From Candidatus Woesearchaeota archaeon CG10_big_fil_rev_8_21_14_0_10_45_16 (GTDB lineage: Archaea > Nanobdellota > Nanobdellia > Woesearchaeales > GW2011-AR9), in contig PCXY01000006.1 of assembly GCA_002762785.1 (NCBI GenBank), positions 1 to 55,097 on the forward strand: a stretch of 55,097 nt of DNA, written 5' to 3'. How positions within the stretch are numbered: the first letter of the stretch is position 1; each line of letters opens with the position of its first letter. Below are positions 1 through 7,213 of this stretch, in pieces. The notes beneath the pieces are model-generated. The model was not told where the DNA came from. It saw only the letters and a program-made list of their open reading frames with translations, and did not search any database. Made by a program: the position numbers and the translations under genes.

Positions 1-120
1 AGTTGTTGCTTTGCTGTGGACATCCACAGACTAAAGCCAGTGGTTTTCTGGCTATTTTTACATAAGCGCAAAAATCTACGTGCCGTGCTGTGCTCACAAA
101 GAACGTAACTAAATAAGAAC
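1..120. repeat. Right part of a composite family A/B repeat, cut by the window edge
   Basis: Nearly identical (a few mismatches) to the reverse complement of the left part of the element at 37782-38121. Positions 1-63 are the end of a family B hairpin module, ending in CTATTTTTACAT. Positions 64-120 are the family A right end (GTGCCGTGCTGTGCTCAC...AACTAAATAAGAAC), where the terminal GTAC has become GAAC. Non-coding. It stops 17 bp before the TATA box of the next gene. The left end lies outside the window. Confidence 0.85.
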
Positions 121-137
121 AAAAACGAAAGCAAACA

Positions 138-145
138 TATATAAA
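138..145 (+). promoter_or_regulatory. TATA box for the gene at 176
   Basis: TATATAAA lies 31 bp upstream of the ATG at 176, which places transcription initiation just before the start codon. The purine run AAGAGG abuts the ATG, too close for a standard Shine-Dalgarno site, so a leaderless or very short leader transcript is likely. Confidence 0.6.
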
Positions 146-175
146 GCAAAAAATACTCTTCCTGAACAAAAGAGG

Positions 176-1717
176 ATGAGAACAAAGATTATTATCTGCC
201 TGGTAGCTTCTGTGCTTCTCCTAGCTGTTTCTCTATCCGCTGAACTGGAAACCACTAATACCTGCCAGGAAGATTTAGAATGCACGACTGTCTGTGAGCC
301 ATACGACCTTAATTGTTACTGCTCTGAAACAGAGATCTGCGTCCTGACGGAAGTCTGCTCCACCGATGCTGATTGCAGCTTCTGTGATGAGCTGGATCTA
401 AGCTGTTTCTGCGATATTGATAACACCTGCAGCGAGGTTGTTGCAGAAACTACCGATAACACGACGGAAACTGCTCCCGATACGGCCGTATCAGAGGAAG
501 TACAGCAGCAGGTGCAAGGTCTGCAGCAGCAACTGGAAGCTCTTGAAGTAAGTTCGCTCAGTCTTGAACAAAGATTACAATTGGTAGAAGAAAGTCTTCG
601 CAGCATCGACCAGCAATTACGCGGTGTATCTTCTGACCTTTCTACTGTAGAAGATACTGTTCAGCAGAATGTTAACACTGTTGCCACCGGATTAGCCGGA
701 TTGCAACAGACAGTAGATATCACCCAGCAGGAACTTGACGTCGTGGAAGAAAAAGTAGAAAAGGAACAGGCGTTCACGACGTTCTTAACTTGGACTTTTT
801 TCATCCTATTGATCATCGCCGCCGCTCTGGGAACCATCTATTATATCAACCGCAAGAAACCGCAGGAAGTTAGTTCAGAGATTCTCGATTATATCACTAG
901 CCACATCAAGCAAGGAAAGAAATTTCCGCAGATAAAACAGGTACTGCTGCAAGCCGGTTGGAGCGATGAGGATATCGAAAATGCCTACAAGCAGACCATG
1001 AAACGAAACTATCAGAGCTACCGCCAGCAGCAAGGGCAGCCGCTCCCGGAAACATCAGGATCAGATACCAGAACTAAAAGCATCGTCATCGGCGTCATCG
1101 GTCTGGTAGTTGTCGTCGGCCTCTTCTTTCTGCTAAAAGCAGCTTCTGGACAGGCCATCAGGATCCAGATGGATGACTCTGGAGAAGCGCAGATACTTTG
1201 TTTCGCGCCGCACATCCCAAAAGATAGCGGCTGCTGCCTGGACGAGAATGAGAACGGCTTCTGTGACTTTGAAGAAGACCGGCTTCTTAACCGTCCAGAA
1301 GAAGATGCAGCGATCTGTCAAGACAGTATAGAATGTACGGCCGGAAAAAGCTGTATCGACGGCAAATGCTTATCGTTAGACCAATTATATCAAACTACGC
1401 AATGCAGACATCGCTGCAACCTGGAATCTGTACGGGTCGAGACCAGCGACGGTGAAGCTTATCTTGTCGGCCCTAACCTTGGAGGTTACACGGCAGCAGG
1501 CGGCATCGAATGGAAAGTGAAAGCGATCCCCGAATACTGCCAGACAGCTGAATTGAAAGTTCCGATCCAGATCATCAAGAAAAGCAGCGGTAAGATCATC
1601 AATGATTACATCACCATGCTCGGACAAGGAGAGAAGAGCGCCGTCATCACACATCCTGCGTCAAAGAAAGTCCAGTTCCAGCTGGAAGTCGTCGACGTTA
1701 CCGAAAGTTGTAATTAG
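176..1717 (+). CDS. Secreted/membrane protein with coiled coil, two TMs and Cys-rich modules
   Basis: Function not recognised. The 513 residues show, in order: a signal peptide (1-22); a Cys-rich extracellular part (about 29-85) with repeated C-x(4,5)-C units; a Gln-rich coiled coil (about 105-195); a TM (about 200-224); a cytosolic-looking stretch (about 235-275) ending with a GWSDEDIE motif; a second TM (about 300-322) followed directly by SGQAI; then Cys/Asp-rich segments including CCLDENENGFCDFEED, like a calcium-binding loop, and a C-terminal beta-rich domain with conserved Cys. The GW motif also ends the protein at 26352-27338, and the post-TM SGQA word recurs in other proteins here. 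A surface role is inferred from topology only. Confidence 0.8.
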   Translation: MRTKIIICLVASVLLLAVSLSAELETTNTCQEDLECTTVCEPYDLNCYCSETEICVLTEVCSTDADCSFCDELDLSCFCDIDNTCSEVVAETTDNTTETAPDTAVSEEVQQQVQGLQQQLEALEVSSLSLEQRLQLVEESLRSIDQQLRGVSSDLSTVEDTVQQNVNTVATGLAGLQQTVDITQQELDVVEEKVEKEQAFTTFLTWTFFILLIIAAALGTIYYINRKKPQEVSSEILDYITSHIKQGKKFPQIKQVLLQAGWSDEDIENAYKQTMKRNYQSYRQQQGQPLPETSGSDTRTKSIVIGVIGLVVVVGLFFLLKAASGQAIRIQMDDSGEAQILCFAPHIPKDSGCCLDENENGFCDFEEDRLLNRPEEDAAICQDSIECTAGKSCIDGKCLSLDQLYQTTQCRHRCNLESVRVETSDGEAYLVGPNLGGYTAAGGIEWKVKAIPEYCQTAELKVPIQIIKKSSGKIINDYITMLGQGEKSAVITHPASKKVQFQLEVVDVTESCN

Positions 1718-1733
1718 ATCATTTCTACTCACA

Positions 1734-2204
1734 ATGACCTACATCCGTATCAAGACCATCAGTGGACATAAGTATGGCTACCTTGTCGATACGGTACAGA
1801 CTGAGAAAGGGCCGCGGCAGAAAGTAAAGCAATATCTGGGAAAAGTGATCATCCCCCCCAGAGAAAAAGAAAGCGGCCTGAAACAAGGCAGTTCCAAAGA
1901 GAAGTTTCTAGTCAATAGTATCGTCGCTGAACTGACCGCGCATGGGTTTAGAGAGAAGAAAGGAAACCTTTGCCAGGGAAAAGTTGCTTTCTCCCCATCT
2001 TCGCTGCAGTTGAGCAAAGGAAAAAAAGAAGTAGTGATAAGGATCAATGACGGCCATCTTTGTTCCCATACTATCCAGCAGCTGCGGAACTTCAGGAAGT
2101 CTGAAGATATAAAGAAAGATGGCTATGCTTTAGCCACCGCCTTTTTAGAAGCCGGACTGCCGGTCTCCAGGGAAGAGTTTATCTCGTTCTATGGGTTGTG
2201 TTAG
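1734..2204 (+). CDS. Conserved-looking small basic protein of unknown function
   Basis: 156 aa starting MTYIRIKTISGHKYGYLVD. An upstream in-frame start exists at 1602 but it would overlap the previous gene by over 100 bp, so the ATG at 1734 is preferred, 14 bp after that gene's stop. The N-terminal 45 residues form a basic beta-rich segment (KTISGHKYGYLVD, RQKVKQYLGKVI), the pattern seen at the start of transposase-like or SH3-like small archaeal proteins. The C-terminal part is alpha/beta with no catalytic motif I recognise. It probably follows the upstream gene in one transcript. It converges on the minus-strand gene at 2201, the stops overlapping by 4 bp. Confidence 0.65.
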   Translation: MTYIRIKTISGHKYGYLVDTVQTEKGPRQKVKQYLGKVIIPPREKESGLKQGSSKEKFLVNSIVAELTAHGFREKKGNLCQGKVAFSPSSLQLSKGKKEVVIRINDGHLCSHTIQQLRNFRKSEDIKKDGYALATAFLEAGLPVSREEFISFYGLC

Positions 2205-2641
2205 AAAGGACGGTCTTCTGGAGCTAGATCAACAGTATCTTCTTCTCCTATAGGACGATCGATGGTGTCTTCATCGCCGGTTATTGGAGGAACAACGCTG
2301 ACGTAGGGGAAGTCAACCGTATCATCTGCTTTTGAGTATCGTGGATGACCACCAAGATCTCCCAAAGCCTGGATGATCTGGCTTGCGTCTGAATCGCCAT
2401 GACGACCGTGAACCAGATAATGGACACTTTCTGCGTCATATCTAGTGACCATAATATCAGTACCGGATCGATAAAAAACAGATCCATTTCCAGGTAAAGA
2501 TTGCAGCCCAAAATAGCCTTCTAAAACTCCAGGAACATCCATAGCCCGGTCGCGAGGGATGTCGAATTCCGCCAATAATTCTAATCTTCTTCCTTCTATT
2601 CTTTTAGGAGCTTCTTGTGTTTCCATCGTTGTATATATCAT
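2201..2641 (-). CDS. Hypothetical acidic protein
   Basis: 146 aa, unrecognised. The ATG at 2641 follows a good Shine-Dalgarno site (GAGGT about 10 nt upstream) and a TATA-like TTATAAAT about 45 bp upstream, so it is expressed from its own promoter. The N-terminal 100 residues look like a small globular alpha/beta domain. The C-terminal 45 residues are Asp/Glu/Pro-rich and repetitive (DDTVDF, EDTIDRP, EDTVDL), probably a disordered acidic tail. No signal peptide or TM. The triple repeat of (D/E)DT(V/I)D is the only notable motif. Confidence 0.65.
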   Translation of the reverse strand: MIYTTMETQEAPKRIEGRRLELLAEFDIPRDRAMDVPGVLEGYFGLQSLPGNGSVFYRSGTDIMVTRYDAESVHYLVHGRHGDSDASQIIQALGDLGGHPRYSKADDTVDFPYVSVVPPITGDEDTIDRPIGEEDTVDLAPEDRPF

Positions 2642-2683
2642 AATTATTTACCTCAAATAGTTCTCACCTGACTAAAGTAGGTC

Positions 2684-2691
2684 ATTTATAA
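2684..2691 (-). promoter_or_regulatory. TATA box for the gene at 2641
   Basis: On the minus strand the sequence reads GGGTTATAAATGAC, with TTATAAAT centred about 46 bp before the ATG. That predicts a leader of about 20 nt containing the GAGGT ribosome binding site. Confidence 0.5.
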
Positions 2692-2751
2692 CCCTTTCGC
2701 AAATATGAGAAAAAACATATACTGTATATGCTACTTTTGGTATTCTTCTGC

Positions 2752-2768
2752 CTGGTAACGTTTACCAG
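2752..2768. other. Short perfect hairpin in a gene-free stretch
   Basis: CTGGTAA-CGT-TTACCAG, a 7-bp perfect stem with a 3-nt loop, lying in the 379-bp gap between the helicase (ends 3021) and the gene at 2641. It could be an operator or a transcript end. There is no T-tract directly after it on either strand. Confidence 0.35.
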
Positions 2769-2846
2769 CTATTCTTCGACAATAGTTTTAGCTTGACAAT
2801 GTATCGCTTCATAATAAACTGTAGAAACTCCTCATAAGGTGAGTAA

Positions 2847-2895
2847 AGGGGCTCCGGAGAGGGGGTGAGGGTGGTAGAATCTCGTTGGAGCCCCT
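2847..2895. other. Long-stem hairpin in a gene-free stretch, possible ncRNA or relic element
   Basis: AGGGGCTCC (2847-2855) is the exact reverse complement of GGAGCCCCT (2887-2895), giving a 9-bp GC-rich stem around a 31-nt purine-rich loop. A second smaller inverted pair, TTGGG...CCCAA, follows near 2900-2921 and encloses a T5 run. It is much more GC-rich than the AT-rich flanks. No tRNA, SRP or RNase P consensus is recognisable. The rest of 2642-3020 shows nothing further. Confidence 0.4.
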
Positions 2896-3020
2896 ATGAT
2901 TGGGCACCTCTTTTTCCCAACAACGGTAAAACCTTACTTGTATATAAATGTTACGTTTTTGTATACTGGTCATTAGAAATGCACCTTAATTCCCTTTTAA
3001 AGCAACTAAGGGGCTTAAAA

Positions 3021-4904
3021 CTAATCAAAAAAAGCGTCAAGATATTTACCATACTCACTAGAAACGATCAATCCTTCGCGAGGAAAACAAGTAAAATAGT
3101 TTCTCCAGGCAAAGCGTTCGTCCAGGTAGATAACTGCCCCTCGATCTTTCTCAGAACGGATGCATCTGCCAGCTGACTGCAAACATTTGTTGATGGCCGG
3201 ATAGGTATAGCCGTAATCCCAGCCTTTTGAGAACTTATGGTCGTAATACGCGATCATCTGCTTGGTCTGTAAGTCCGGTTTAGCCAGGGGCAGACCGATG
3301 ATGACCACTCCGTTCAATAAGTCACCCGGAAAATCGACGCCTTCCGCAAAATTGGCGCCAGTCACGCCTAATAAGACTGCGCCTTTGTCTTTCTTAGCTT
3401 TGAACTGCTGTAAAAATTCTTCTTTCTCTTCTTTAGTCATACCGGATTTCTCCCATAACAGGTCTTTGGCAACAGTTATATGAGCGCTGACATTATCCCG
3501 GAAATAATAAGACGGAAAGAATAAAGCGACATTACCCGGAACTTTCGCTGCGATCTCGCTGCAGATCTGAGCTATCCTCTTGTACATGGCATCGCCGCGG
3601 ACGGTAAATTTGGTGCTGGTCTCCGGGACGATCAGGGAAAGCTTGTTCTCTGCCGGGAACGGTGAAGCATATTCTTTCTCGATTCCTTTGCTGATGCCTA
3701 ATAGATCTTTATACATGAACGTCGGTTTGAGAGTGCCGCTCATCAAGACAGCCGCATGGACTTTCTCAAAGACCTGCTTGGAGACGATACTGGGATCAAG
3801 GCAGGAATGCCGCAGCACGATCATCGGACCGGTGCTTCCCTGCCGTTCCATGATGATCCGGGCATAGCCTTCATCTTCACCCAGCCAGGCGTCCAGGAAG
3901 GCAGAAATTCCGCCGAGGAACGAACGCCGTTGTTTCTTACGTACTTCGTCAGCAGCGATCTCCAGCTCATTGATCAGCTCGTCATAATCAGTACGTTTCT
4001 TGATAGCGTTGACGAACACTTCTTTAGTTACCAGTTTCTCTTTATCATTATCAGTAAACACCGCCAGGTCAAGAAGGACCGAGTTGATATCCTGCAGCCA
4101 GGAGACCAATCCTTTATAGCCGAATTTCTGGGCTTCCGATACGGCATTGCGGAGCATCACCGTTGTCAGGGAACTGGTAAGCATGTCCGCTATCCTCCCT
4201 GGAAGATTGTGAGCTTCATCCACGATCAGGATGACGTCTTCCAGCTGCAGTTCCAGCTTGGCAAATAATGTTGACTGCACGTGAGGATTGAACAAGTAAT
4301 AATAATCGCCGATGATCACCGGCGCATCTTTCGCTAACGCTAAGGAAACCTCATAACTGCACATCTTCTTTTCCTTGCTCATCTCCATCAGCTCTTCATT
4401 ATGCAAAGCTCCCCGTTTCTTGATCTCAGAGATAAGATATTTAGCTTCAGCGGTCAATGATGATTTGGTCTTGACATTGTTGAAGAATTCACACTCGCCT
4501 TTCTCGACGATGGTCTTGCAGTATTCCATGAAATCGCCGCTGCGTAATCCCGATACTTCCTGACTGCACATCCAGCGTTTGCCGATAAGATCGACGCAAG
4601 GTATCTTGGTTCCCGTCTTCTGGCCGATAAGTTTCAAGGTATTGACCGCGATCTGATGCTGCGTGTGTCTGTTTGTCAGGAAGAAGACGCGTTTGTTCTT
4701 CGCCTGCGCTTCTTTGATGGCGGCAGCAAGGGCGCTGGCTGTCTTTCCCAGTCCAGTAGGAGCATGAGCCAGCAGTACCTGGCCTTTGTCAAACACTTCC
4801 TCGATATCGGCGACCAGCTCTTTCTGGCCTTCACGGATCTTCTCATGTGGAAAAAGAGCAAGAAGTTCTGTCGAGACCATGATATTATGAGAAAATGACT
4901 GCAT
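3021..4904 (-). CDS. XPD/Rad3-like Fe-S superfamily 2 DNA helicase
   Basis: 627-aa ATP-dependent 5'-3' DNA helicase of the XPD/DinG group, expected in repair. Visible motifs: Walker A APTGLGKT (48-55), DEAH box VDEAH (228-232), and motif VI QSAGRCIRS near the C-terminus. Between motifs I and II are Cys103, 113, 129 and 138, then MCSYE with Cys182, which matches the XPD pattern in which the last Fe-S ligand precedes a Y-E/F pair and is followed by VIIGDYYYLFNP. Four of these five Cys probably hold a 4Fe-4S cluster. The length is typical of archaeal XPD. An alternative start at Met9 (position 4880) is possible. A TATA-like TTTATATAAA sits at 4948-4957. Confidence 0.9.
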   Translation of the reverse strand: MQSFSHNIMVSTELLALFPHEKIREGQKELVADIEEVFDKGQVLLAHAPTGLGKTASALAAAIKEAQAKNKRVFFLTNRHTQHQIAVNTLKLIGQKTGTKIPCVDLIGKRWMCSQEVSGLRSGDFMEYCKTIVEKGECEFFNNVKTKSSLTAEAKYLISEIKKRGALHNEELMEMSKEKKMCSYEVSLALAKDAPVIIGDYYYLFNPHVQSTLFAKLELQLEDVILIVDEAHNLPGRIADMLTSSLTTVMLRNAVSEAQKFGYKGLVSWLQDINSVLLDLAVFTDNDKEKLVTKEVFVNAIKKRTDYDELINELEIAADEVRKKQRRSFLGGISAFLDAWLGEDEGYARIIMERQGSTGPMIVLRHSCLDPSIVSKQVFEKVHAAVLMSGTLKPTFMYKDLLGISKGIEKEYASPFPAENKLSLIVPETSTKFTVRGDAMYKRIAQICSEIAAKVPGNVALFFPSYYFRDNVSAHITVAKDLLWEKSGMTKEEKEEFLQQFKAKKDKGAVLLGVTGANFAEGVDFPGDLLNGVVIIGLPLAKPDLQTKQMIAYYDHKFSKGWDYGYTYPAINKCLQSAGRCIRSEKDRGAVIYLDERFAWRNYFTCFPREGLIVSSEYGKYLDAFFD

Positions 4905-4994
4905 TATAAAACTTTGTTTTTAAAGCAGAAAGATTGTTGCCGAAACGTTTATATAAACTGGATTTTGTGAAACAACTATTCCAATGAGTAAATG

Positions 4995-5002
4995 TTTAAA
5001 TA
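4995..5002 (+). promoter_or_regulatory. TATA box for the winged-helix gene
   Basis: TTTAAATA about 31 bp before the GTG at 5033. The divergent helicase gene has its own TATA-like sequence at 4948-4957, so the 128-bp gap holds two back-to-back promoters. Confidence 0.5.
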
Positions 5003-5032
5003 CAACTATTTGAAACACATTTTTGGAGAGGT

Positions 5033-5332
5033 GTGGATAACAACGGGGGTGTGAATTTGGGGAAGAACAATAAACAGATTTTCGACGTTTTTTTCCGTGA
5101 AAAACCAGCCATGATGCTGGTGGAACTGAAAAATGCCAGCTCGAACGTGTATGCGTCAGTCTTGGCAAAACAGATAGATTGCACGTATTCGCACGTAGTA
5201 AAGATCCTGCAGGAGATGCAGAAAGCGGAATTGATACATTTCAAAAAAGAGGGGCGCTTGAAACTTTTGGAACTTACTAAGAAAGGGACCGAGATCGCCT
5301 CTAATATTGAAAGCATCAGGACTAAACTTTAG
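5033..5332 (+). CDS. Small winged-helix transcriptional regulator
   Basis: 99 aa with the layout of a MarR/ArsR-size winged helix: KNNKQIFDVFF helix, then VYASVLAKQIDCTYSHVVKILQEMQKAELI as the helix-turn-helix with recognition helix, then FKKEGRLKLLELTKKG as the wing. It should bind DNA as a dimer; the target is unknown. The GTG at 5033 follows a GGAGAGG purine run very closely, and later GTG or TTG codons (5051, 5057) are also possible starts. It is divergent from the XPD-like helicase and may regulate it, which is inference from position alone. Confidence 0.75.
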   Translation: MDNNGGVNLGKNNKQIFDVFFREKPAMMLVELKNASSNVYASVLAKQIDCTYSHVVKILQEMQKAELIHFKKEGRLKLLELTKKGTEIASNIESIRTKL

Positions 5333-5353
5333 TCCTTTTTTTTCTTTTTTTTT
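5318..5353 (+). terminator. Hairpin plus T-tract terminator
   Basis: AGGACTAAA-C-TTTAGTCCT (5318-5336) is a perfect 9-bp inverted repeat overlapping the last codons and stop of the regulator gene. It is followed by a nearly uninterrupted T tract to 5353. The arrangement looks like a bacterial intrinsic terminator, whereas archaeal termination usually needs only the T tract. The remaining 200 bp to the uS15 gene holds nothing else I can identify. Confidence 0.7.
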
Positions 5354-5552
5354 GGTAAACTTGTTTATTTTACTATCTCACTTTGGAAGCACAGAGTGGT
5401 CTTGGTATATTCTCAGATGGTTACTGCTGTATCTTTTACCGTCTGTAAAATATTTTTATTAGATTCATAAGTCAGAACTACAGATAGAATCATTAGAACT
5501 GGCAAATTTTTATTCAATCACAAAAAAAATAGAAAATAAAAAACAAGCAACT

Positions 5553-6005
5553 TTATTCTACATACATCTTTAGCTTGCTCATGTCAAGCTGCCAATCTTC
5601 AGGAAGTTTCTTGGTCTTCTTGTAATATTTGACCAGCCTGCGGATCTTGGAACTGGTCAAGATCTGACCTCTGCCAGCAGAAGTGTCCTGCTTGTTCTTC
5701 TCCAGATGCTGCCTGACCGCAATCAGTTTCCTGATAAGAGCCAAAATATCTTCCGGCAGTTCTGTCTGCAGCTTGTTTTCCTTGACGATATCAGTGATCC
5801 GTTTTTCAGTGACGGTCTTGACATCATGGATGCCGTACCTGTCCCGTAAGATCATCCCGATCTCACTGGTGGTCTTTCCTGCTTTCGCATATTTGACCAC
5901 TAATTTCTCAACTTCTGCTCCTTTGTAGGGAGCCCAGGCCGGAACTTTTGCAGCTGGTTTCTTGCTGCCGCTCTTGCCTCTTGCGCGTGAATGCATGCGT
6001 GCCAT
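5553..6005 (-). CDS. rps15: Small ribosomal subunit protein uS15 (archaeal S15)
   Basis: 150 aa, the usual archaeal/eukaryal S15 length. It begins MARMHSRARGKSGSKKP, the typical N-terminal extension, and its C-terminal half carries the S15 core (LIRKLIAVRQHLEKNKQD...ILTSSKIRRLVKYYKK). It binds the central-domain three-way junction of 16S rRNA early in 30S assembly. It is a single-gene transcript: a T/A-rich region follows, and a structured leader of about 95 nt precedes it (6031-6092), with a TATA-like TTTTTAAAGG near 6121-6130. Leader-mediated autoregulation is plausible, as known for bacterial S15, but not demonstrated. Confidence 0.95.
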   Translation of the reverse strand: MARMHSRARGKSGSKKPAAKVPAWAPYKGAEVEKLVVKYAKAGKTTSEIGMILRDRYGIHDVKTVTEKRITDIVKENKLQTELPEDILALIRKLIAVRQHLEKNKQDTSAGRGQILTSSKIRRLVKYYKKTKKLPEDWQLDMSKLKMYVE

Positions 6006-6030
6006 GGTTATTTTTCCTCGTCTAGTTTAT

Positions 6031-6092
6031 CGTACGGAGAATGAGCATTAGCTATACTCTCCAGTGTACGCAAGCCGATGTGACCGGCGTAC
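6031..6092 (-). promoter_or_regulatory. Structured 5' leader of the uS15 gene with two competing hairpins
   Basis: On the minus strand the predicted leader contains GTACGCCGG...GGCTTGCGTAC (6066-6092), a hairpin closed by GTACGC/GCGTAC. It is followed by CGTAC-ACT-GGAGA...TCTCC-GTACG (6031-6070), a second hairpin with an ACT bulge. Both need the same CGTAC segment (6066-6070), so they cannot form together. This is the layout of a regulatory switch, here between the TATA-like sequence and the ATG of a ribosomal protein known elsewhere to autoregulate. An independent small RNA is the alternative. Confidence 0.5.
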
Positions 6093-6216
6093 CTCTCGAA
6101 TAAGACTTAAGAAGGACCCTCCTTTAAAAATGTTACGCTGAAAACAGGATTACCCTAACCAAAAGGTTTATTAACATAAGCTTCCAGTTAAATAAACATT
6201 ACTAGAGGTGTTTCCC

Positions 6217-6984
6217 ATGATGCGATCTGCTGCTCCCCATTCACCACATCATCATCTTAGATTCTATGTCGTTGTCGCTACCCTGATCATCGGCTCGTTT
6301 GTCTTCTTCCTGCTGATGAACGGCGAGAAGTTCTCGTTTACCGGCACGACTATCGGAGATTTGACTGGAAGCAATGTAGAAGATCAGCCAGAAGGAAAAG
6401 TTACCGTTGAAAAAGCGGCGTTGAACAAGGTTTTCAAAGATGAGGTTGAGAAAAACAATAATGAAGTAAACCTTGCCTTAACTTTCAGCAACAGCCCCGA
6501 CGTTTCAAAGTTTGCCGAGCTGAACAGTTTAGTCCTTACTTTTGACGATCTTACCACCAACATCAAGATAAACGACGACCAACTTGAAGTGAACAACCTT
6601 CAGCAGGTCCAGCTGGTCATCAAAGATTTCAAAGGCGACTTCGACTTGACTGGAAAGAGCCTGTCTTTAGAAGGCAGTTCCACCCGGATTGAAGTCAACG
6701 GCGTGGCCCTGCAGTCAGGAAAAGAGATGAAGATCGCGTTCGAAAACCTGGATTTTAAATCACTAGCTGTCGAAGGGATCACTCTGACCGATGTCAGCCT
6801 GCCTGAAGGCGATGGACAGTTATCTGTAGGAGAACGCCTGGAATACAGTTTACAAGGAGACGCGTTAGAAGTATATTACATCGACGGTGACATGAGCATG
6901 ACTGAAGAAACACCGTTCTCATTGACCGGCTTGGCCCGAGGAATCTTTGTCAACGGCGATTCCTTGACGCTACATATACAATAA
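6217..6984 (+). CDS. TM-anchored extracytoplasmic protein
   Basis: 255 aa, no known family recognised. The N-terminus is cytosolic and His-rich (PHSPHHH), followed by one TM (about 17-36) and the word FTGTTIGDLTG, similar to the SGQAIGD words after TMs in neighbouring secreted proteins. The remaining 200 residues are beta-rich with evenly spaced 'LxVxGxxL' strands (for example LTLTDVSLPEG-like and SLSLEGSSTRIEVNG), suggesting an external beta-solenoid or beta-sandwich. The ATG at 6217 is preferred because AGAGGTG at 6204-6210 is spaced correctly for it. The in-frame GTG at 6208 is itself part of that ribosome binding site. Confidence 0.75.
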   Translation: MMRSAAPHSPHHHLRFYVVVATLIIGSFVFFLLMNGEKFSFTGTTIGDLTGSNVEDQPEGKVTVEKAALNKVFKDEVEKNNNEVNLALTFSNSPDVSKFAELNSLVLTFDDLTTNIKINDDQLEVNNLQQVQLVIKDFKGDFDLTGKSLSLEGSSTRIEVNGVALQSGKEMKIAFENLDFKSLAVEGITLTDVSLPEGDGQLSVGERLEYSLQGDALEVYYIDGDMSMTEETPFSLTGLARGIFVNGDSLTLHIQ

Positions 6985-7036
6985 GAATTTTTACAATAAT
7001 TATTTTCAACTTTTATCTATAATACACAGTAAGAAA

Positions 7037-7213
7037 TCAATACAACCCTTTCTCTTCCAGTTCTTTCTTCTTGATCTCACGACGGTAACTGCCATACTTA
7101 TCTTCAGGAGAGAACTTTGGCGGTTTTGGCTCCAAAGCTTTAGAGCCGCACTGAGGACACTTTTCATGCAAAGTATAAGAATTACAAGAACTGCATTTGA
7201 GTATGTGTTTCAT
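7037..7213 (-). CDS. nop10: H/ACA ribonucleoprotein subunit Nop10
   Basis: 58 aa, the family size. The zinc-binding half has CSSCNSYTLHEKCPQCG, two CxxC pairs. It is followed by the hallmark PPKFSPEDKYGSYRREIKK, which contacts the Cbf5 pseudouridine synthase. In the H/ACA complex it helps direct rRNA and tRNA pseudouridylation. The ATG overlaps the aIF2-alpha stop by 4 bp (ATGA), so it is the last gene of the translation operon, the aif2a-nop10 order being usual in archaea. Confidence 0.96.
   Translation of the reverse strand: MKHILKCSSCNSYTLHEKCPQCGSKALEPKPPKFSPEDKYGSYRREIKKKELEEKGLY

Noticed and set aside
2847-2921. SRP RNA or RNase P RNA at the hairpin pair
   Set aside because: The conserved SRP domain IV loop and RNase P core sequences are absent, and the structured part is far too short.
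2865-3176. 103-codon plus-strand ORF overlapping the end of the helicase
   Set aside because: It overlaps a well-supported helicase by 156 bp and the 9-bp hairpin, and has no ribosome binding site or known domain.
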